A stretch of 64,000 bases of DNA from Aquiflexum lacus (lineage in GTDB: Bacteria; Bacteroidota; Bacteroidia; Cytophagales; Cyclobacteriaceae): positions 62,001 to 126,000 of the forward strand of contig NZ_JABFHF010000009.1 of assembly GCF_015476655.1 (NCBI RefSeq), written 5' to 3'. The position numbers were made by a program, and so were the translations under genes. Position 1 is the first letter of the stretch, and every line of letters begins with the position of its first letter. Shown here one piece after another: positions 1 to 9,345 of the stretch. The notes under the pieces were generated by a model. It was not told the DNA's origin. It ran no database searches and was given only the letters and a program-made list of their open reading frames with translations.

Positions 1-2
1 TT

Positions 3-563
3 ATCGGATTTCTTAGACATCATGGATTAGACAAGGACTTCAAATTAAATTTGGAAGTGAATCATGCAACCTTGGCAGGCCATACATTCCAACACGAACT
101 GCAAGTAGCTGTAGATGCAGGGTTATTGGGAAGCATTGATGCCAATAGGGGTGATTATCAAAACGGTTGGGATACAGATCAGTTTGCCATCAATCTACAG
201 GAATTGACAGAGTCCATGTTGGTGATTTTAGAAGGTGGAGGAATCCAAGGAGGAGGGGTGAATTTTGATGCCAAAGTCCGGAGAAATTCCACAGATTTGG
301 AAGACTTATTTTATGCCCATATCGGTAGTATGGATGCTTTTGCCAGAGGATTGTTGATTGCCAGCGAAATTTTGGAAAAGTCCGAATACAAGGCTTTAAG
401 AAAAGAAAGATATGCTTCCTATGACTCAGGTAAAGGAAAAGAGTTTGAATCCGGAAAGCTTACTTTGGAAGATCTTAGGGCCCATGCTCTAGCTATAGGT
501 GAGCCCAAACAAAAAAGCGGCAGACAGGAACTGTTTGAAAATATATTGAATGAGTTTATTTAA
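3..563 (+). CDS. xylA: Xylose isomerase, C-terminal part (5' end outside window)
   Basis: Interconverts D-xylose and D-xylulose in the cytoplasm, the first step of xylose use. The frame is open from the window edge, so the N-terminal half lies upstream. The visible part carries the family signature [15 protein letters not shown], with the metal-binding Glu and His, then DANRGD, GWDTDQ and NFDAKVRR, which supply the remaining metal-binding aspartates. The C-terminus is complete, ending in the usual helical tail. Xylose-releasing functions nearby (GH43, CE15-like esterase) fit the role. The family call is certain; only the missing 5' part is unseen. Confidence 0.97.
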   Translation: MGFLRHHGLDKDFKLNLEVNHATLAGHTFQHELQVAVDAGLLGSIDANRGDYQNGWDTDQFAINLQELTESMLVILEGGGIQGGGVNFDAKVRRNSTDLEDLFYAHIGSMDAFARGLLIASEILEKSEYKALRKERYASYDSGKGKEFESGKLTLEDLRAHALAIGEPKQKSGRQELFENILNEFI

Positions 564-739
564 AAAAGGAAGGATGAAGTTAGACCTGCATGCCGAAAGC
601 AGGAGGATGAAGGAAGTCCGAAGTTGGGAAGTAGGAAGTTGATGACGACTACACTATTAGATATAATAAGCCTGATACCCGATTTGGGAAGTAAAATTCA
701 TCCAAATTAATAACTTATACGTCTTGATTTTTAATTTGT

Positions 740-776
740 AAAAAACCCCAGCAGATTGATTCTGTTGGGGTTTTTT
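740..776 (+). terminator. Rho-independent terminator after xylA
   Basis: The inverted repeat AAAAACCCCAGCAG / CTGTTGGGGTTTTT forms a 14-bp stem with one G-T pair and a 7-nt loop, running into a T tract. It lies about 180 bp after the xylA stop and before the GH3-family gene. The A-rich left arm means it could also work in the other direction. The space between stop and hairpin is purine-rich with short GAAGT-type repeats and no ORF. Confidence 0.85.
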
Positions 777-852
777 GTTACAAAGATTTATGGTTACAGG
801 ATTTTGGCTTGAATATTGATTTTCTTTTCAATTCAGAAAGAACTTAAATATT

Positions 853-2382
853 ATGCCCATCATTGGAAAAATCATAAAGAGTGCTGTTGAAGTTGCAGAT
901 AAGATATTTACAAATAATAATCCAAAAGAAGCTCAGGAAGTTGTTTTGAAAGAATTACTTTCTAAAGCAAAAAAAACAGCTTTTGGAAAGTATTATCAAT
1001 TTGATCAGCTACTTGAATCAGAAGATATCAGAGATGCTTTTGCTTCGGAGGTACCATATTTCAGTTATGACCAGCTTCTTGAAGATTGGTGGCAGAAAGT
1101 AATCGATGGGGCAGAGGATATTACCTGGCCTGGAAAAGTGAGTTATTTTGCGGTATCCAGCGGTACCACGAGCAAGAAAAAACATATTCCTGTCACCGAC
1201 GAAATGATAGTCTCAATCAGAAAGGCAGGTTTGCAACAGATCAAAGGGATCGCTGATTTTGACCTTCCTTCTGAATTTTTTGAAAAGGAGATCCTGATGT
1301 TTGGAAGTAGTACCAATTTAAAAGAGGTCAATGGACATTTGGAAGGGGAGATTAGTGGGATCAGTGCCAGTCAGATTCCAACATGGTTTGATGGTTTTTA
1401 TAGACCAGGCCCGGAAATTTCCGGGATTGATGATTGGGATAAAAGGGTGGAAGCATTGGCTAAGGAAGCGCCAAATTGGGATATTGGCGGGATCTCAGGA
1501 ATTCCATCATGGATTGAGTTGATGCTCAAAAAAGTAATAGCTTATCATAAAGCTGATAACATTCATGATATCTGGCCAAATTTTCAAGTATATACTTCCG
1601 GCGGAGTCGCATTTGAACCTTATCGAAAAAGCTTTGAACGCCTGACAGGTAAACCCATCACGGTGATCGATACCTATCTTGCGTCAGAAGGTTATCTGGC
1701 TACGCAACTCAGGAAAGACACGAATGCCATGGCATTGATAACCGATAACGGGATCTACTTTGAATTTGTGCCTTTTAAGCCTGAAAATATGAATGATGAT
1801 GGCAGTGTCAAACAAGAAGCCAAAACCGTGAAGATCGAAGAAGTAGAAGAAGGTGAGGATTATGTATTGATTATTTCCACAGTATCCGGAGCTTGGAGGT
1901 ATATGATCGGAGATACGATTACTTTTGTTGATAAGGAAAAAGCTGAAATCAAAATTACTGGTAGGACCAAGCATTTTTTGAATGTAGTGGGTTCTCAATT
2001 GTCTGTCATTCAGATGAACAATGCATTGGAACAACTTGGAGAGGAATTCAATACAGAAATTAAGGAATTTACTGTTTCCGCTGTTTTGGAAAATGAAGAC
2101 TATATACACCGCTGGTACCTCGGTCTGGAGGGAGAAACCGAAAAAAGTGAAGAGGATTTTGCCAAGCGCTTGGATGAAATCCTGCAAGAAAACAACAAGA
2201 ACTACAAAGTAGCCAGAAACAAAGCCCTAAAATCAGTTGAAACCCGATTGGTACCTGCAAATCTATTTCAAAAATGGACCGAAGAAACCAAACAAAAAGG
2301 TGGTCAGGTGAAGATTCCAAGAGTGATGAAGGAAGAGGAATTTAAAGATTGGGAGGGGTATGTAGTAGGAAATCTGCATTAG
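853..2382 (+). CDS. GH3-family (auxin-responsive promoter type) acyl-acid amide synthetase
   Basis: This 509-residue cytoplasmic protein has the layout of the GH3 adenylating family, which in plants conjugates amino acids to hormones; bacterial members have largely unknown acyl substrates. Three ATP/AMP motifs are visible: SSGTTSKKK at residues 102-110, YLASEG near 276 and YMIGDT near 350. Length is close to the usual 500-600 residues. It has no signal peptide. A terminator upstream and a hairpin region downstream suggest it is transcribed alone. The family is secure; the substrate cannot be read from sequence. Confidence 0.9.
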   Translation: MPIIGKIIKSAVEVADKIFTNNNPKEAQEVVLKELLSKAKKTAFGKYYQFDQLLESEDIRDAFASEVPYFSYDQLLEDWWQKVIDGAEDITWPGKVSYFAVSSGTTSKKKHIPVTDEMIVSIRKAGLQQIKGIADFDLPSEFFEKEILMFGSSTNLKEVNGHLEGEISGISASQIPTWFDGFYRPGPEISGIDDWDKRVEALAKEAPNWDIGGISGIPSWIELMLKKVIAYHKADNIHDIWPNFQVYTSGGVAFEPYRKSFERLTGKPITVIDTYLASEGYLATQLRKDTNAMALITDNGIYFEFVPFKPENMNDDGSVKQEAKTVKIEEVEEGEDYVLIISTVSGAWRYMIGDTITFVDKEKAEIKITGRTKHFLNVVGSQLSVIQMNNALEQLGEEFNTEIKEFTVSAVLENEDYIHRWYLGLEGETEKSEEDFAKRLDEILQENNKNYKVARNKALKSVETRLVPANLFQKWTEETKQKGGQVKIPRVMKEEEFKDWEGYVVGNLH

Positions 2383-2388
2383 TAGTAC

Positions 2389-2434
2389 GGAGCTAAAAGC
2401 TCCTGAATCAGGCGTCACGAAGTCATAGACTTCG
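2389..2434. repeat. Pair of short hairpins between convergent genes
   Basis: GGAGCT-AAA-AGCTCC (2389-2403) and CGAAGTC-ATA-GACTTCG (2418-2434) are perfect inverted repeats directly after the GH3-family stop and before the 3' end of the minus-strand peptidase. Neither has a strong T tract. They could be weak bidirectional terminators or remnants of the REP-like repeats found elsewhere in the window. Confidence 0.5.
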
Positions 2435-2463
2435 GACAACTACAACCCTTTACCCTTCTAACT

Positions 2464-3060
2464 TCATGCCTCATCCTTTTTTTCTTTCCCATCCGCTACA
2501 ACAATATTTTCCATTAGGTGGATGATTTCTTCTGGAGGTAGATATAACTTTTTGATTTTTTTGATGTATCGTTCTGACATGCCAGCTTGGTGCAGAATAA
2601 AGTCCTTAGTGGCCAAAATATATTCACCTAGACCATGATTGACAGCATAGGTGTCGGCAACCCTTTCAGCGGAAATGATGAAACTTTTTGAAGTAAGGTA
2701 ACCAATACCAAATAGAATCAGGAACCAATTGCTTTTTCGCAAATAATCCATGATATGTCCCAATTCGTGCCCAATCCATCCAATTAGTACATCTTCTGGG
2801 AGGTTCTGAATGGGTGTGCTTTTCCCTTTAAAATTAAACCGATGGCTGATTTTGATCATGTAAGTTCGTTTTTTTCGGGAACCAAACATTGTCACAAATT
2901 TTGGCTGTGCCTGCATGACTGATTTTCTGATATTTTCATTAAAAATAAACTCAATTCGGATATTCTGGAGTTCGGGGTAATATGAAAGGGCTTTTATAGC
3001 TACCTCTTTTATTTCTACAGGAATATCCCTATCAAAATCCATCATGATATTTTTTTTCAT
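2464..3060 (-). CDS. Small HELGH zinc metalloprotease-like protein
   Basis: About 198 residues from the chosen start. HELGH at residues 98-102 is a zincin HExxH motif, and a glutamate about 30 residues later (AERVADTYAVNHG, residue ~132) fits the third zinc ligand of gluzincin-like proteins. A hydrophobic stretch between them (NWFLILFGIGYLTS) may touch or cross a membrane. The frame extends upstream to 3180, but that would start inside the 3' end of the GH43 gene and before its terminator (3109-3141), so ATG 3060 is preferred; 3045 and 3042 are alternatives. No named family was recognised. Confidence 0.75.
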   Translation of the reverse strand: MKKNIMMDFDRDIPVEIKEVAIKALSYYPELQNIRIEFIFNENIRKSVMQAQPKFVTMFGSRKKRTYMIKISHRFNFKGKSTPIQNLPEDVLIGWIGHELGHIMDYLRKSNWFLILFGIGYLTSKSFIISAERVADTYAVNHGLGEYILATKDFILHQAGMSERYIKKIKKLYLPPEEIIHLMENIVVADGKEKKDEA

Positions 3061-3108
3061 TTTCCCATGATACAAAAAAATATCAAGGGGGCTAATTAAA
3101 CTCAAAAA

Positions 3109-3141
3109 AAAATCCGACAAAAGTGTTTTCTGTCGGATTTT
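3109..3141 (-). terminator. Terminator of the GH43 gene
   Basis: AAAATCCGACA / TGTCGGATTTT is a perfect 11-bp inverted repeat with an 11-nt loop. Read on the minus strand it is followed by a long T run. It sits 20 bases past the GH43 stop codon and separates that gene from the metalloprotease. Confidence 0.85.
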
Positions 3142-3160
3142 AAGGATTAACAGGTTTATG

Positions 3161-4255
3161 TTATTTTTTGATAGGTTCAATAGTTTCTATCCTTCCATCA
3201 GCATTATGTTTCAACTCCGCCATTTTGATATTTCTCAGATGAGTCTTATCAGTCAGTTCTGTATCGTGGTAAAACAGGTACCATTTATTCTGAAATTCTA
3301 CAATGGAGTGGTGGTTTGTCCACCCTTGAACAGGGTTTAGAATATTCCCCTGATAGGTAAAAGGGCCATATGGACTATCTCCAATACCATAAGCGATGAA
3401 GTGTGTATCGCCCGTAGAATAGGAGAAATAGTATTTGTCGTTGTATTTGTGAACCCATGCGGCTTCAAAAAATCTTCTGTCATTATCGCCAGCCAAAATG
3501 GGGTTGCCATCTGCATCCAATAACATGACATCCTTAGGTGATTCAGCCATTTGCAGCATGTCAGCACTTAACTTGGCGATTTTTGGCATCAAAGAAACTT
3601 CTTCAGCTGCGGGGATTCCATCATAGGGTCCTTTACCAACAGGTTGGTATTTATTGTCCCGATACTGTTGTAATTGACCTCCCCAAATACCTCCGAAATA
3701 TAGGTAATAACTGCCGTCATCATCCTTGAATACAGCAGGGTCCATGCTGTAGCTACCATTGATGGCTTCAGGTTCAGCTTTAAATGGTCCGGCAGGATTG
3801 TCAGCTACAGCTACGCCTATTCTGAAAATATCATCTTTGTCTTTTGCAGGAAAATAGAGGTAATACTTACCGTCTTTTTCTGCTGCATCGGGTGCCCATA
3901 ATTGTCTTTTGGCCCAAGGGATGTCTTCTACATCCAATACCTTACCATGGTCTACCACTTCTCCATCGGGGCTTTCCATTGAAAAAACATGGTAATCCAT
4001 CATGTTGAAATGTGCACCCATGTCATCTTCCTCAACCACGGTTTCCACATCATGGGAAGGGTAAATATAGATTTTTCCATCAAAGACATGTGCCGATGGA
4101 TCGGCAGTATATATATGTGATACCAAAGGAGGAGAAAGGAATTTACTTTCTTCTACTTCTTCAGTGATGGTATCTTCCTGTTTGTTTTCCTGAGTGCCAC
4201 AGGATACCAACAGGCAGATAGCAATGATGGCCGCAAAGCCAAACTTCAAGTTCAT
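3161..4255 (-). CDS. GH43-family glycoside hydrolase, lipoprotein
   Basis: Predicted lipoprotein (LLVSCG, Cys19) of 364 residues with a five-bladed propeller sequence pattern of GH43, whose members remove arabinofuranose or xylose from plant and algal glycans. The catalytic set is visible: base D52 in YTADPSAHVFDG, pKa-modulating D172 in YSMDPAVF, and likely acid E264 in FFEAAWVHK. It lies divergent from a sulfatase. A LacI-type operator and a -7-like box lie just upstream, so it is probably sugar-induced. Exact linkage specificity is not determinable here. Confidence 0.9.
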   Translation of the reverse strand: MNLKFGFAAIIAICLLVSCGTQENKQEDTITEEVEESKFLSPPLVSHIYTADPSAHVFDGKIYIYPSHDVETVVEEDDMGAHFNMMDYHVFSMESPDGEVVDHGKVLDVEDIPWAKRQLWAPDAAEKDGKYYLYFPAKDKDDIFRIGVAVADNPAGPFKAEPEAINGSYSMDPAVFKDDDGSYYLYFGGIWGGQLQQYRDNKYQPVGKGPYDGIPAAEEVSLMPKIAKLSADMLQMAESPKDVMLLDADGNPILAGDNDRRFFEAAWVHKYNDKYYFSYSTGDTHFIAYGIGDSPYGPFTYQGNILNPVQGWTNHHSIVEFQNKWYLFYHDTELTDKTHLRNIKMAELKHNADGRIETIEPIKK

Positions 4256-4304
4256 AGGTATTAGTTTTAAGTAATAATATTTTGAATTTGCTAATTTATA
4301 AAAA

Positions 4305-4320
4305 TTGAAATCGGTTTCAA
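4305..4320 (-). promoter_or_regulatory. Candidate LacI/GalR-family operator upstream of GH43
   Basis: TTGAAATCGGTTTCAA is an inverted repeat centred on CG, matching the LacI-family pattern TGAAAnCGnTTTCA in all specified positions. It lies about 50 bp before the GH43 start and directly beside a TAATTTTG element on the same strand, a position that fits repression. No LacI gene is in the window. Confidence 0.6.
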
Positions 4321-4325
4321 AATTA
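4318..4325 (-). promoter_or_regulatory. Candidate -7 box (TAATTTTG) for the GH43 gene
   Basis: Read on the minus strand this is TAATTTTG, which fits the Bacteroidota -7 consensus TAnnTTTG. No clear TTG was seen at the expected -33 distance, so the call leans on the match itself and on the operator that overlaps it by three bases. Confidence 0.4.
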
Positions 4326-4506
4326 AAAAACTTATGAATTATACTTTATTGGAATTGAATTAGATTCTCCTTTTTCTTAACAAAACCATTCTTAAAAGGC
4401 CGAAATTTTTCTTAATATTGAATAGGCTGCGTACTTTGTGCATTTACGATAAGTAAAAATTGCTTTCAGAAGATTTTATTAATTAAAGTGATACTTAAAT
4501 ACTACC

Positions 4507-6231
4507 ATGAGTCCTAAAATTCTTAATTTCCTTTTTGTTTTTTTATTGATTTCCTGTAGCCAAAAAGAGGTTCCTACCAGGCCCAATATTCTCCTGATTT
4601 TGACCGATGACCAAGGATGGGGGGATTTGTCTTTTCATGGAAATGAGATTTTGGAAACCTCGCATATTGATGCCTTGGCATCGCAGTCTATAGCTTTTGA
4701 CCGTTTTTACGTTTCCCCAGTTTGCGCACCTACCCGGGCAAGCGTGCTGACAGGAAAATATCATATTGCCACAGGCACCACTTGGGTGACCCATCGCATG
4801 GAAGTGATGCGGGAGGAGGAAGCAACAATTGCTGAGATCCTAAAGCCACATGGATATGTTTCCGGGCTTTTTGGAAAATGGCATCAGGGCAAACAGTTTC
4901 CTCACGATCCAATTGGACAGGGCTTTGATGAATTTTTTGGATTTGCGGAAGGTCATCTGAACAATTACTTTGACACCAAACTCACCCATAATTTCGGAGA
5001 AGTACAAACCGAGGGATTCCTGCCAGATGTCCTGACAGATAAAACCATTGATTTTATGACAAAAGAGGATTCATTTTTTGCAATGCTCTCTTTCAATACT
5101 CCCCACAGTCCCTTTCAGGTTCCTGATGACTATTTTGATAAATATAAATCCATGGGGCTTGATGATAAAGATGCCTGTGTATATGGGATGGTAGAAAACA
5201 TAGATGATAATGTTGGGAGGCTGATGGATTTTTTGAGAGAAAGCGGAAAAATTGAAAACACCATAGTCATTTTCATGACAGACAATGGTCCTAACGGTGT
5301 CCGCTATAATGGAGGAATGAGAGGAAAGAAAGCAGATTTGGATGAAGGCGGAGTCCGGGTGCCTTTCTTTATCAGAATTCCAGGTTATGGTCATCAAGTA
5401 ATCAAACCTTGGGCTGCACATATTGATATCCTGCCTACGCTTGCAGATTTATTAAACATTGAAATTCCTGATAGCCTCGAAATTCATGGAAGGAGCCTGT
5501 ATCCATTGATTGAAGGGGCAAGTGGAAATTGGGATGATCGAAATTTCTTCACCCATCATGTTCACTTAAAGTTTGATACCATTCCCGGTGCAGTCAGAAA
5601 TCAGGAATACCTGTTGACATTAAAAAACAAACAAAAAGAGCTTTTTAATCTTCTTCAGGATCCTTTCCAGAAAAATAATATCATGGACCAGAAATCTGAA
5701 AGAGCCAATGAATTGGAAATGCTTTACCTAGATTGGCTTGTAGAGATGACCAAAAAAGGTGTTGAACCGCCCCTGATACAAGTAGGCCATTCCAATGTTC
5801 CAACCGTTGAGTTGCCAGCCTCTGATGGAAAACGATTGGGTAATGTTCTTTTTAAAGGAGAAATGGGATGGGCCAATGATTGGTTTATCAATTTCAAAAA
5901 TTCTGAGGACAAAGTGTTTTGGAAAATGGAGTCCATTGCAGATTCCAATTATGAAGTTTTTGTTCAAATGGCAAATGACAGTCCTTTCAAAATGGAGATT
6001 TCCTCTCAGGGAAGAAAGTTTTTTTATGAAACTGAACAAATGCATCAAACCAAACTGATACCCAATCAGGACAGGGTTCCCAGAACTGAGGTGGAAGAAA
6101 TGGACTGGCCCATGATTTCAATTGGGGAATTCAGATTCGCGAAAGGAGAGGCAAACCTTGAAATTGGTTTCTCGGGAGAGGATCTTGGAAATATTGAAGT
6201 AAAAAGTGTGATTTTAAAAAAATTGAATTGA
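4507..6231 (+). CDS. Sulfatase (arylsulfatase A-like) with C-terminal extension, lipoprotein
   Basis: Hydrolyses sulfate esters, presumably on a polysaccharide, at the cell surface or in the periplasm. Lipobox LISC with Cys17. Metal ligands D34-D35 sit in LTDDQ. C73-A-P-T-R is the formylglycine motif, with Thr in the usual Ser position, and GKWHQG and TDNGP follow. The sulfatase fold ends near residue 420; about 150 further residues, rich in aromatic and beta-like sequence, form a second domain that may bind carbohydrate. Activity needs a formylglycine-generating enzyme not seen here. The glycan target is unknown. Confidence 0.93.
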   Translation: MSPKILNFLFVFLLISCSQKEVPTRPNILLILTDDQGWGDLSFHGNEILETSHIDALASQSIAFDRFYVSPVCAPTRASVLTGKYHIATGTTWVTHRMEVMREEEATIAEILKPHGYVSGLFGKWHQGKQFPHDPIGQGFDEFFGFAEGHLNNYFDTKLTHNFGEVQTEGFLPDVLTDKTIDFMTKEDSFFAMLSFNTPHSPFQVPDDYFDKYKSMGLDDKDACVYGMVENIDDNVGRLMDFLRESGKIENTIVIFMTDNGPNGVRYNGGMRGKKADLDEGGVRVPFFIRIPGYGHQVIKPWAAHIDILPTLADLLNIEIPDSLEIHGRSLYPLIEGASGNWDDRNFFTHHVHLKFDTIPGAVRNQEYLLTLKNKQKELFNLLQDPFQKNNIMDQKSERANELEMLYLDWLVEMTKKGVEPPLIQVGHSNVPTVELPASDGKRLGNVLFKGEMGWANDWFINFKNSEDKVFWKMESIADSNYEVFVQMANDSPFKMEISSQGRKFFYETEQMHQTKLIPNQDRVPRTEVEEMDWPMISIGEFRFAKGEANLEIGFSGEDLGNIEVKSVILKKLN

Positions 6232-6441
6232 TAAGTCAGGTTTGATATTGGTCAATAATGTTGTTTAAGCTTGCTGGAATCAATTTATCAACCGTTGCTG
6301 TAAATGAGCATTTTCCCGCTGAAATAATTATTAATATGGCGTTATGAAACTCACTTGACCATTTCATGATTTATTTTGGCCAGTTGTCAATATGAAAATC
6401 CAAATTCTTGAAGCTAGTATTTAAAATTAAAATATAAGAAA

Positions 6442-9204
6442 GTGAAAAACCAAACAATCCTAATCAAATCATCCAAGAGAGGTATCCTCCTCCTTGGACT
6501 TTTTTTATTGTCCATTGGGACTACCATGGCCCAAAAAATCCCAAGTCCCAAAGAGCATTTTGGGTTTGGATTGGGAGATGATTACCATGTCAGCAATTAC
6601 ACACAGACAGAAGCATACTTCAAAAAAGTTGCAGCAGCTTCGGACAAAGCAAAGCTTGTTTCTATAGGAAAAACCGAAGAAGGTAGAGATCAGTGGATGA
6701 TGATTGTCACTTCGGAGGAGAATCATGCCAATTTGGATAAGTTCAAAGATATTTCTGTTAAAATGGCAAGGGCAGAAGGACTGACCGAACAAGAGGCCAG
6801 GAAACTCTCCACGGAAGGAAAGGCCATTGTTTGGATTGATGGAGGTCTTCACTCTACAGAAACTGTAGGTACGCATCAATTGGCAGAGACCATATACCAG
6901 GTGCTCACCAAGGATGATGCAGAAACTAAAAGGATATTGGATAATGTAGTGATCTTATTTGTCCATGCCAATCCTGATGGGCATGAAAAAATCGGTAATT
7001 GGTATATGAGAGAGTCTGTGCCCGAAAAAAGAAGCCTTTCAAATCTGCCCACACTTTACCAAAGGTATATCGGTCATGACAACAATAGGGATTTCTACAT
7101 CCAAAATATGAAGGAATCTACTAATCTTGGCTATCAGCTTTTCATTGAGTGGATTCCACAGGTCATGTACAATCACCATCAGAGAGGCCCTGCAGGTTCG
7201 GTTTTGGCAGGACCTCCGTATAGAGACCCATTTAATTATGTGTTTGACCCCATGATGGTGACAGGTATAGATGCTGTAGGCGCAGCCATGTACAACAGGC
7301 TAAATGCCGAAAACAAACCTGGGTTTACCCGAATGGATGGTTCTACGTTTTCCACTTGGTATAATGGTGGCTTGAGAACCACTACCCATTACCACAATAT
7401 TATTGGAATTTTGACAGAGATAGTAGGTGGCCCAAATCCAGAGGAAATCCCTTTGGTGCCGGACAGATTGCTTCCCAATAGCAATACGCCATTTCCTGTC
7501 ACTCCACAAAAAACCTGGCATTTTCAGCAATCTATAGATTACTCGGTTTCCATGAACTTTGCGGTTTTGGATTATGCAGCCAGAAACAGTGACCATCTTT
7601 TGTACAATATGTATGTGATGGGAAAAGGTTCTATAGAAAGGGGAAGCGGGGATTATTGGACGCCATTCCCGAGTAAGATTGAGGCTATCAAAACTGCTTA
7701 TGAAAAGGACAAAGACAAATATCCTGCTTCAACCAATCCTTTTTCAAGAAGAGGTGGAGCAATACCTTCTATATTTTATGACAGTGTTTATCAGGCAAAA
7801 GAGAAAAGAGATCCCCGGGGTTTTATCATCACCGCAAACCAAAAAGATCCTGCGACAGCAGTGAAGTTTATCAATGCCTTGGTGAAAACCGGTATTAGAA
7901 TAGAAAAATCAACAGCCTCATTCTCTGTAAACGGGACAACTTATCCAAAAGGATCTTATATAGTCAAAACAGATCAGGCTTTTCGTCCGCATATTATCGA
8001 TATGTTTGAACCTCAGGATTATCCCAATGACTTCCAATATCCGGGTGGCCCTCCAATCAGACCTTACGATGCCGCAGGATGGACTTTGGCTTATCAGATG
8101 GGTATTCAGTTTGACCGTATTTTGGATGGTTTTTCAGGTCCTTTTGAAACATTGTCTTATGGGGAATTAGAAGCTGTACCTGTAGTCCAAATGCCTACTT
8201 CTAAGTCAGGATATTTTCTAAGCAGTAAGCATAATGATGCTTTTCCCATTGTCAATGAATTGTTGAAAAAGGGAGTGAAGGTTTCCAGAATCCAAAATAC
8301 TGTTGAAGGAGTGCCTGCCGGTTCATTCTTTGTCCCCCAAAGTGGCTCAAAGATTCTGACTGAGCAAGCAACCAAATTAGGTGTTCAGGTAACCGCCGCC
8401 AAAACCACACCAAGCAATACCATCACTATCAAACCTTCCAGAATAGCCTTATTCGATACCTATGGAGGTTCTATGCCAAGTGGTTGGGTCAGGTGGATGT
8501 TGGAGCAATACAATTTTGAGTTTCAATTGATTTTTGCCAAAGAGATAGATGCTGGAAACCTGAACAAAAAATATGATGCCATCCTTTTTATCAGCGGTGG
8601 AATACCTGCAGTTGGAAGAGCAGCGACCGGAGGATGGGGTTCACCTCCTGATGAAAAATCCATTCCTACAGAATATCACCACATGCTGGGAAATATCACT
8701 GCTGAAAAATCTATCCCACAGATCAAATCATTTATTGAAAATGGTGGAAAAGTAGTAGCTGTAGGCAGTGCCTCTGCCTTGGCTTATCACTTGGAATTAC
8801 CAGTCCGAAATGCCTTAGTGGAAGTCCAGAGAGATGGATCTGAAAAACCATTACCGGGAGAGAAATATTATGTCCCAGGATCTGTCTTGGTTTCCAGAGT
8901 GGATAACTCTCAGCCTGCCAATTGGGGATTGGACAGTCATGTTGATGTATTGTTCAACAACAGCCCGGTATTCAAAGTAAAACCGGAAGCCAAATTACAG
9001 GGACTTCAGGTATTGGGTTGGTTTGATACCAAAACACCTTTGAAGAGTGGTTGGGCTTGGGGTCAATCCTACCTTGAAGACGGGATTACAGCCTTTTCAG
9101 CACCAATAGGCAAAGGAATGCTTTATGTCTACGGTCCTGAAATCACTTACAGGGCACAGTCTCACGGAACTTTCAAGATGCTGTTCAACAATCTATATCA
9201 GTAA
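6442..9204 (+). CDS. Secreted M14 zinc carboxypeptidase-like protein with C-terminal GATase-like region
   Basis: 920 residues starting at GTG, with a signal peptide cleaved after TTMAQ. M14 motifs: H137-S-T-E140 (zinc ligands), HDNNRD near 212-217, YNHHQ with the third His at 245/246, and catalytic E326 in GILTEIVG. After about residue 480 the sequence changes to segments such as AILFISGGIPAVGR and IKSFIENGGKVVAVG, which resemble a class I glutamine-amidotransferase-like fold without an obvious catalytic Cys. It is a paralogue of the protein at 42724-45480. It probably degrades peptides in the periplasm or outside the cell; its substrate is unknown. Confidence 0.9.
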   Translation: MKNQTILIKSSKRGILLLGLFLLSIGTTMAQKIPSPKEHFGFGLGDDYHVSNYTQTEAYFKKVAAASDKAKLVSIGKTEEGRDQWMMIVTSEENHANLDKFKDISVKMARAEGLTEQEARKLSTEGKAIVWIDGGLHSTETVGTHQLAETIYQVLTKDDAETKRILDNVVILFVHANPDGHEKIGNWYMRESVPEKRSLSNLPTLYQRYIGHDNNRDFYIQNMKESTNLGYQLFIEWIPQVMYNHHQRGPAGSVLAGPPYRDPFNYVFDPMMVTGIDAVGAAMYNRLNAENKPGFTRMDGSTFSTWYNGGLRTTTHYHNIIGILTEIVGGPNPEEIPLVPDRLLPNSNTPFPVTPQKTWHFQQSIDYSVSMNFAVLDYAARNSDHLLYNMYVMGKGSIERGSGDYWTPFPSKIEAIKTAYEKDKDKYPASTNPFSRRGGAIPSIFYDSVYQAKEKRDPRGFIITANQKDPATAVKFINALVKTGIRIEKSTASFSVNGTTYPKGSYIVKTDQAFRPHIIDMFEPQDYPNDFQYPGGPPIRPYDAAGWTLAYQMGIQFDRILDGFSGPFETLSYGELEAVPVVQMPTSKSGYFLSSKHNDAFPIVNELLKKGVKVSRIQNTVEGVPAGSFFVPQSGSKILTEQATKLGVQVTAAKTTPSNTITIKPSRIALFDTYGGSMPSGWVRWMLEQYNFEFQLIFAKEIDAGNLNKKYDAILFISGGIPAVGRAATGGWGSPPDEKSIPTEYHHMLGNITAEKSIPQIKSFIENGGKVVAVGSASALAYHLELPVRNALVEVQRDGSEKPLPGEKYYVPGSVLVSRVDNSQPANWGLDSHVDVLFNNSPVFKVKPEAKLQGLQVLGWFDTKTPLKSGWAWGQSYLEDGITAFSAPIGKGMLYVYGPEITYRAQSHGTFKMLFNNLYQ

Positions 9205-9242
9205 AGCATGAATTATCTAATTAATTCGATTTGAAAATTTTA

Positions 9243-9277
9243 ATAAGGCTTCCTCTAAAGGGAAGCTTTATTTTTTT
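9243..9277 (+). terminator. Terminator after the first M14 gene
   Basis: TAAGGCTTCC / GGAAGCTTTA is a 10-bp stem with one G-T pair followed by seven T residues, 38 bases past the M14 stop codon. It separates that gene from the next sulfatase. Confidence 0.8.
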
Positions 9278-9345
9278 GAAAATGAGAATACTACCCTTAA
9301 ATTGGGAAGAGTTGATAAAACCATTAAACCAAAAATAATCCTCAC

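Noticed and set aside
1684-2187. 167-residue antisense reading frame inside the GH3-family gene
   Set aside because: Shadow of a well-supported gene; composition and His/Ile/Phe content are typical of antisense frames.
4418-4438. TTG...TACTTTG as promoter of the sulfatase at 4507
   Set aside because: The -7 match lacks one spacer base and the -33 to -7 gap is only 11 bp, too short for the Bacteroidota consensus.
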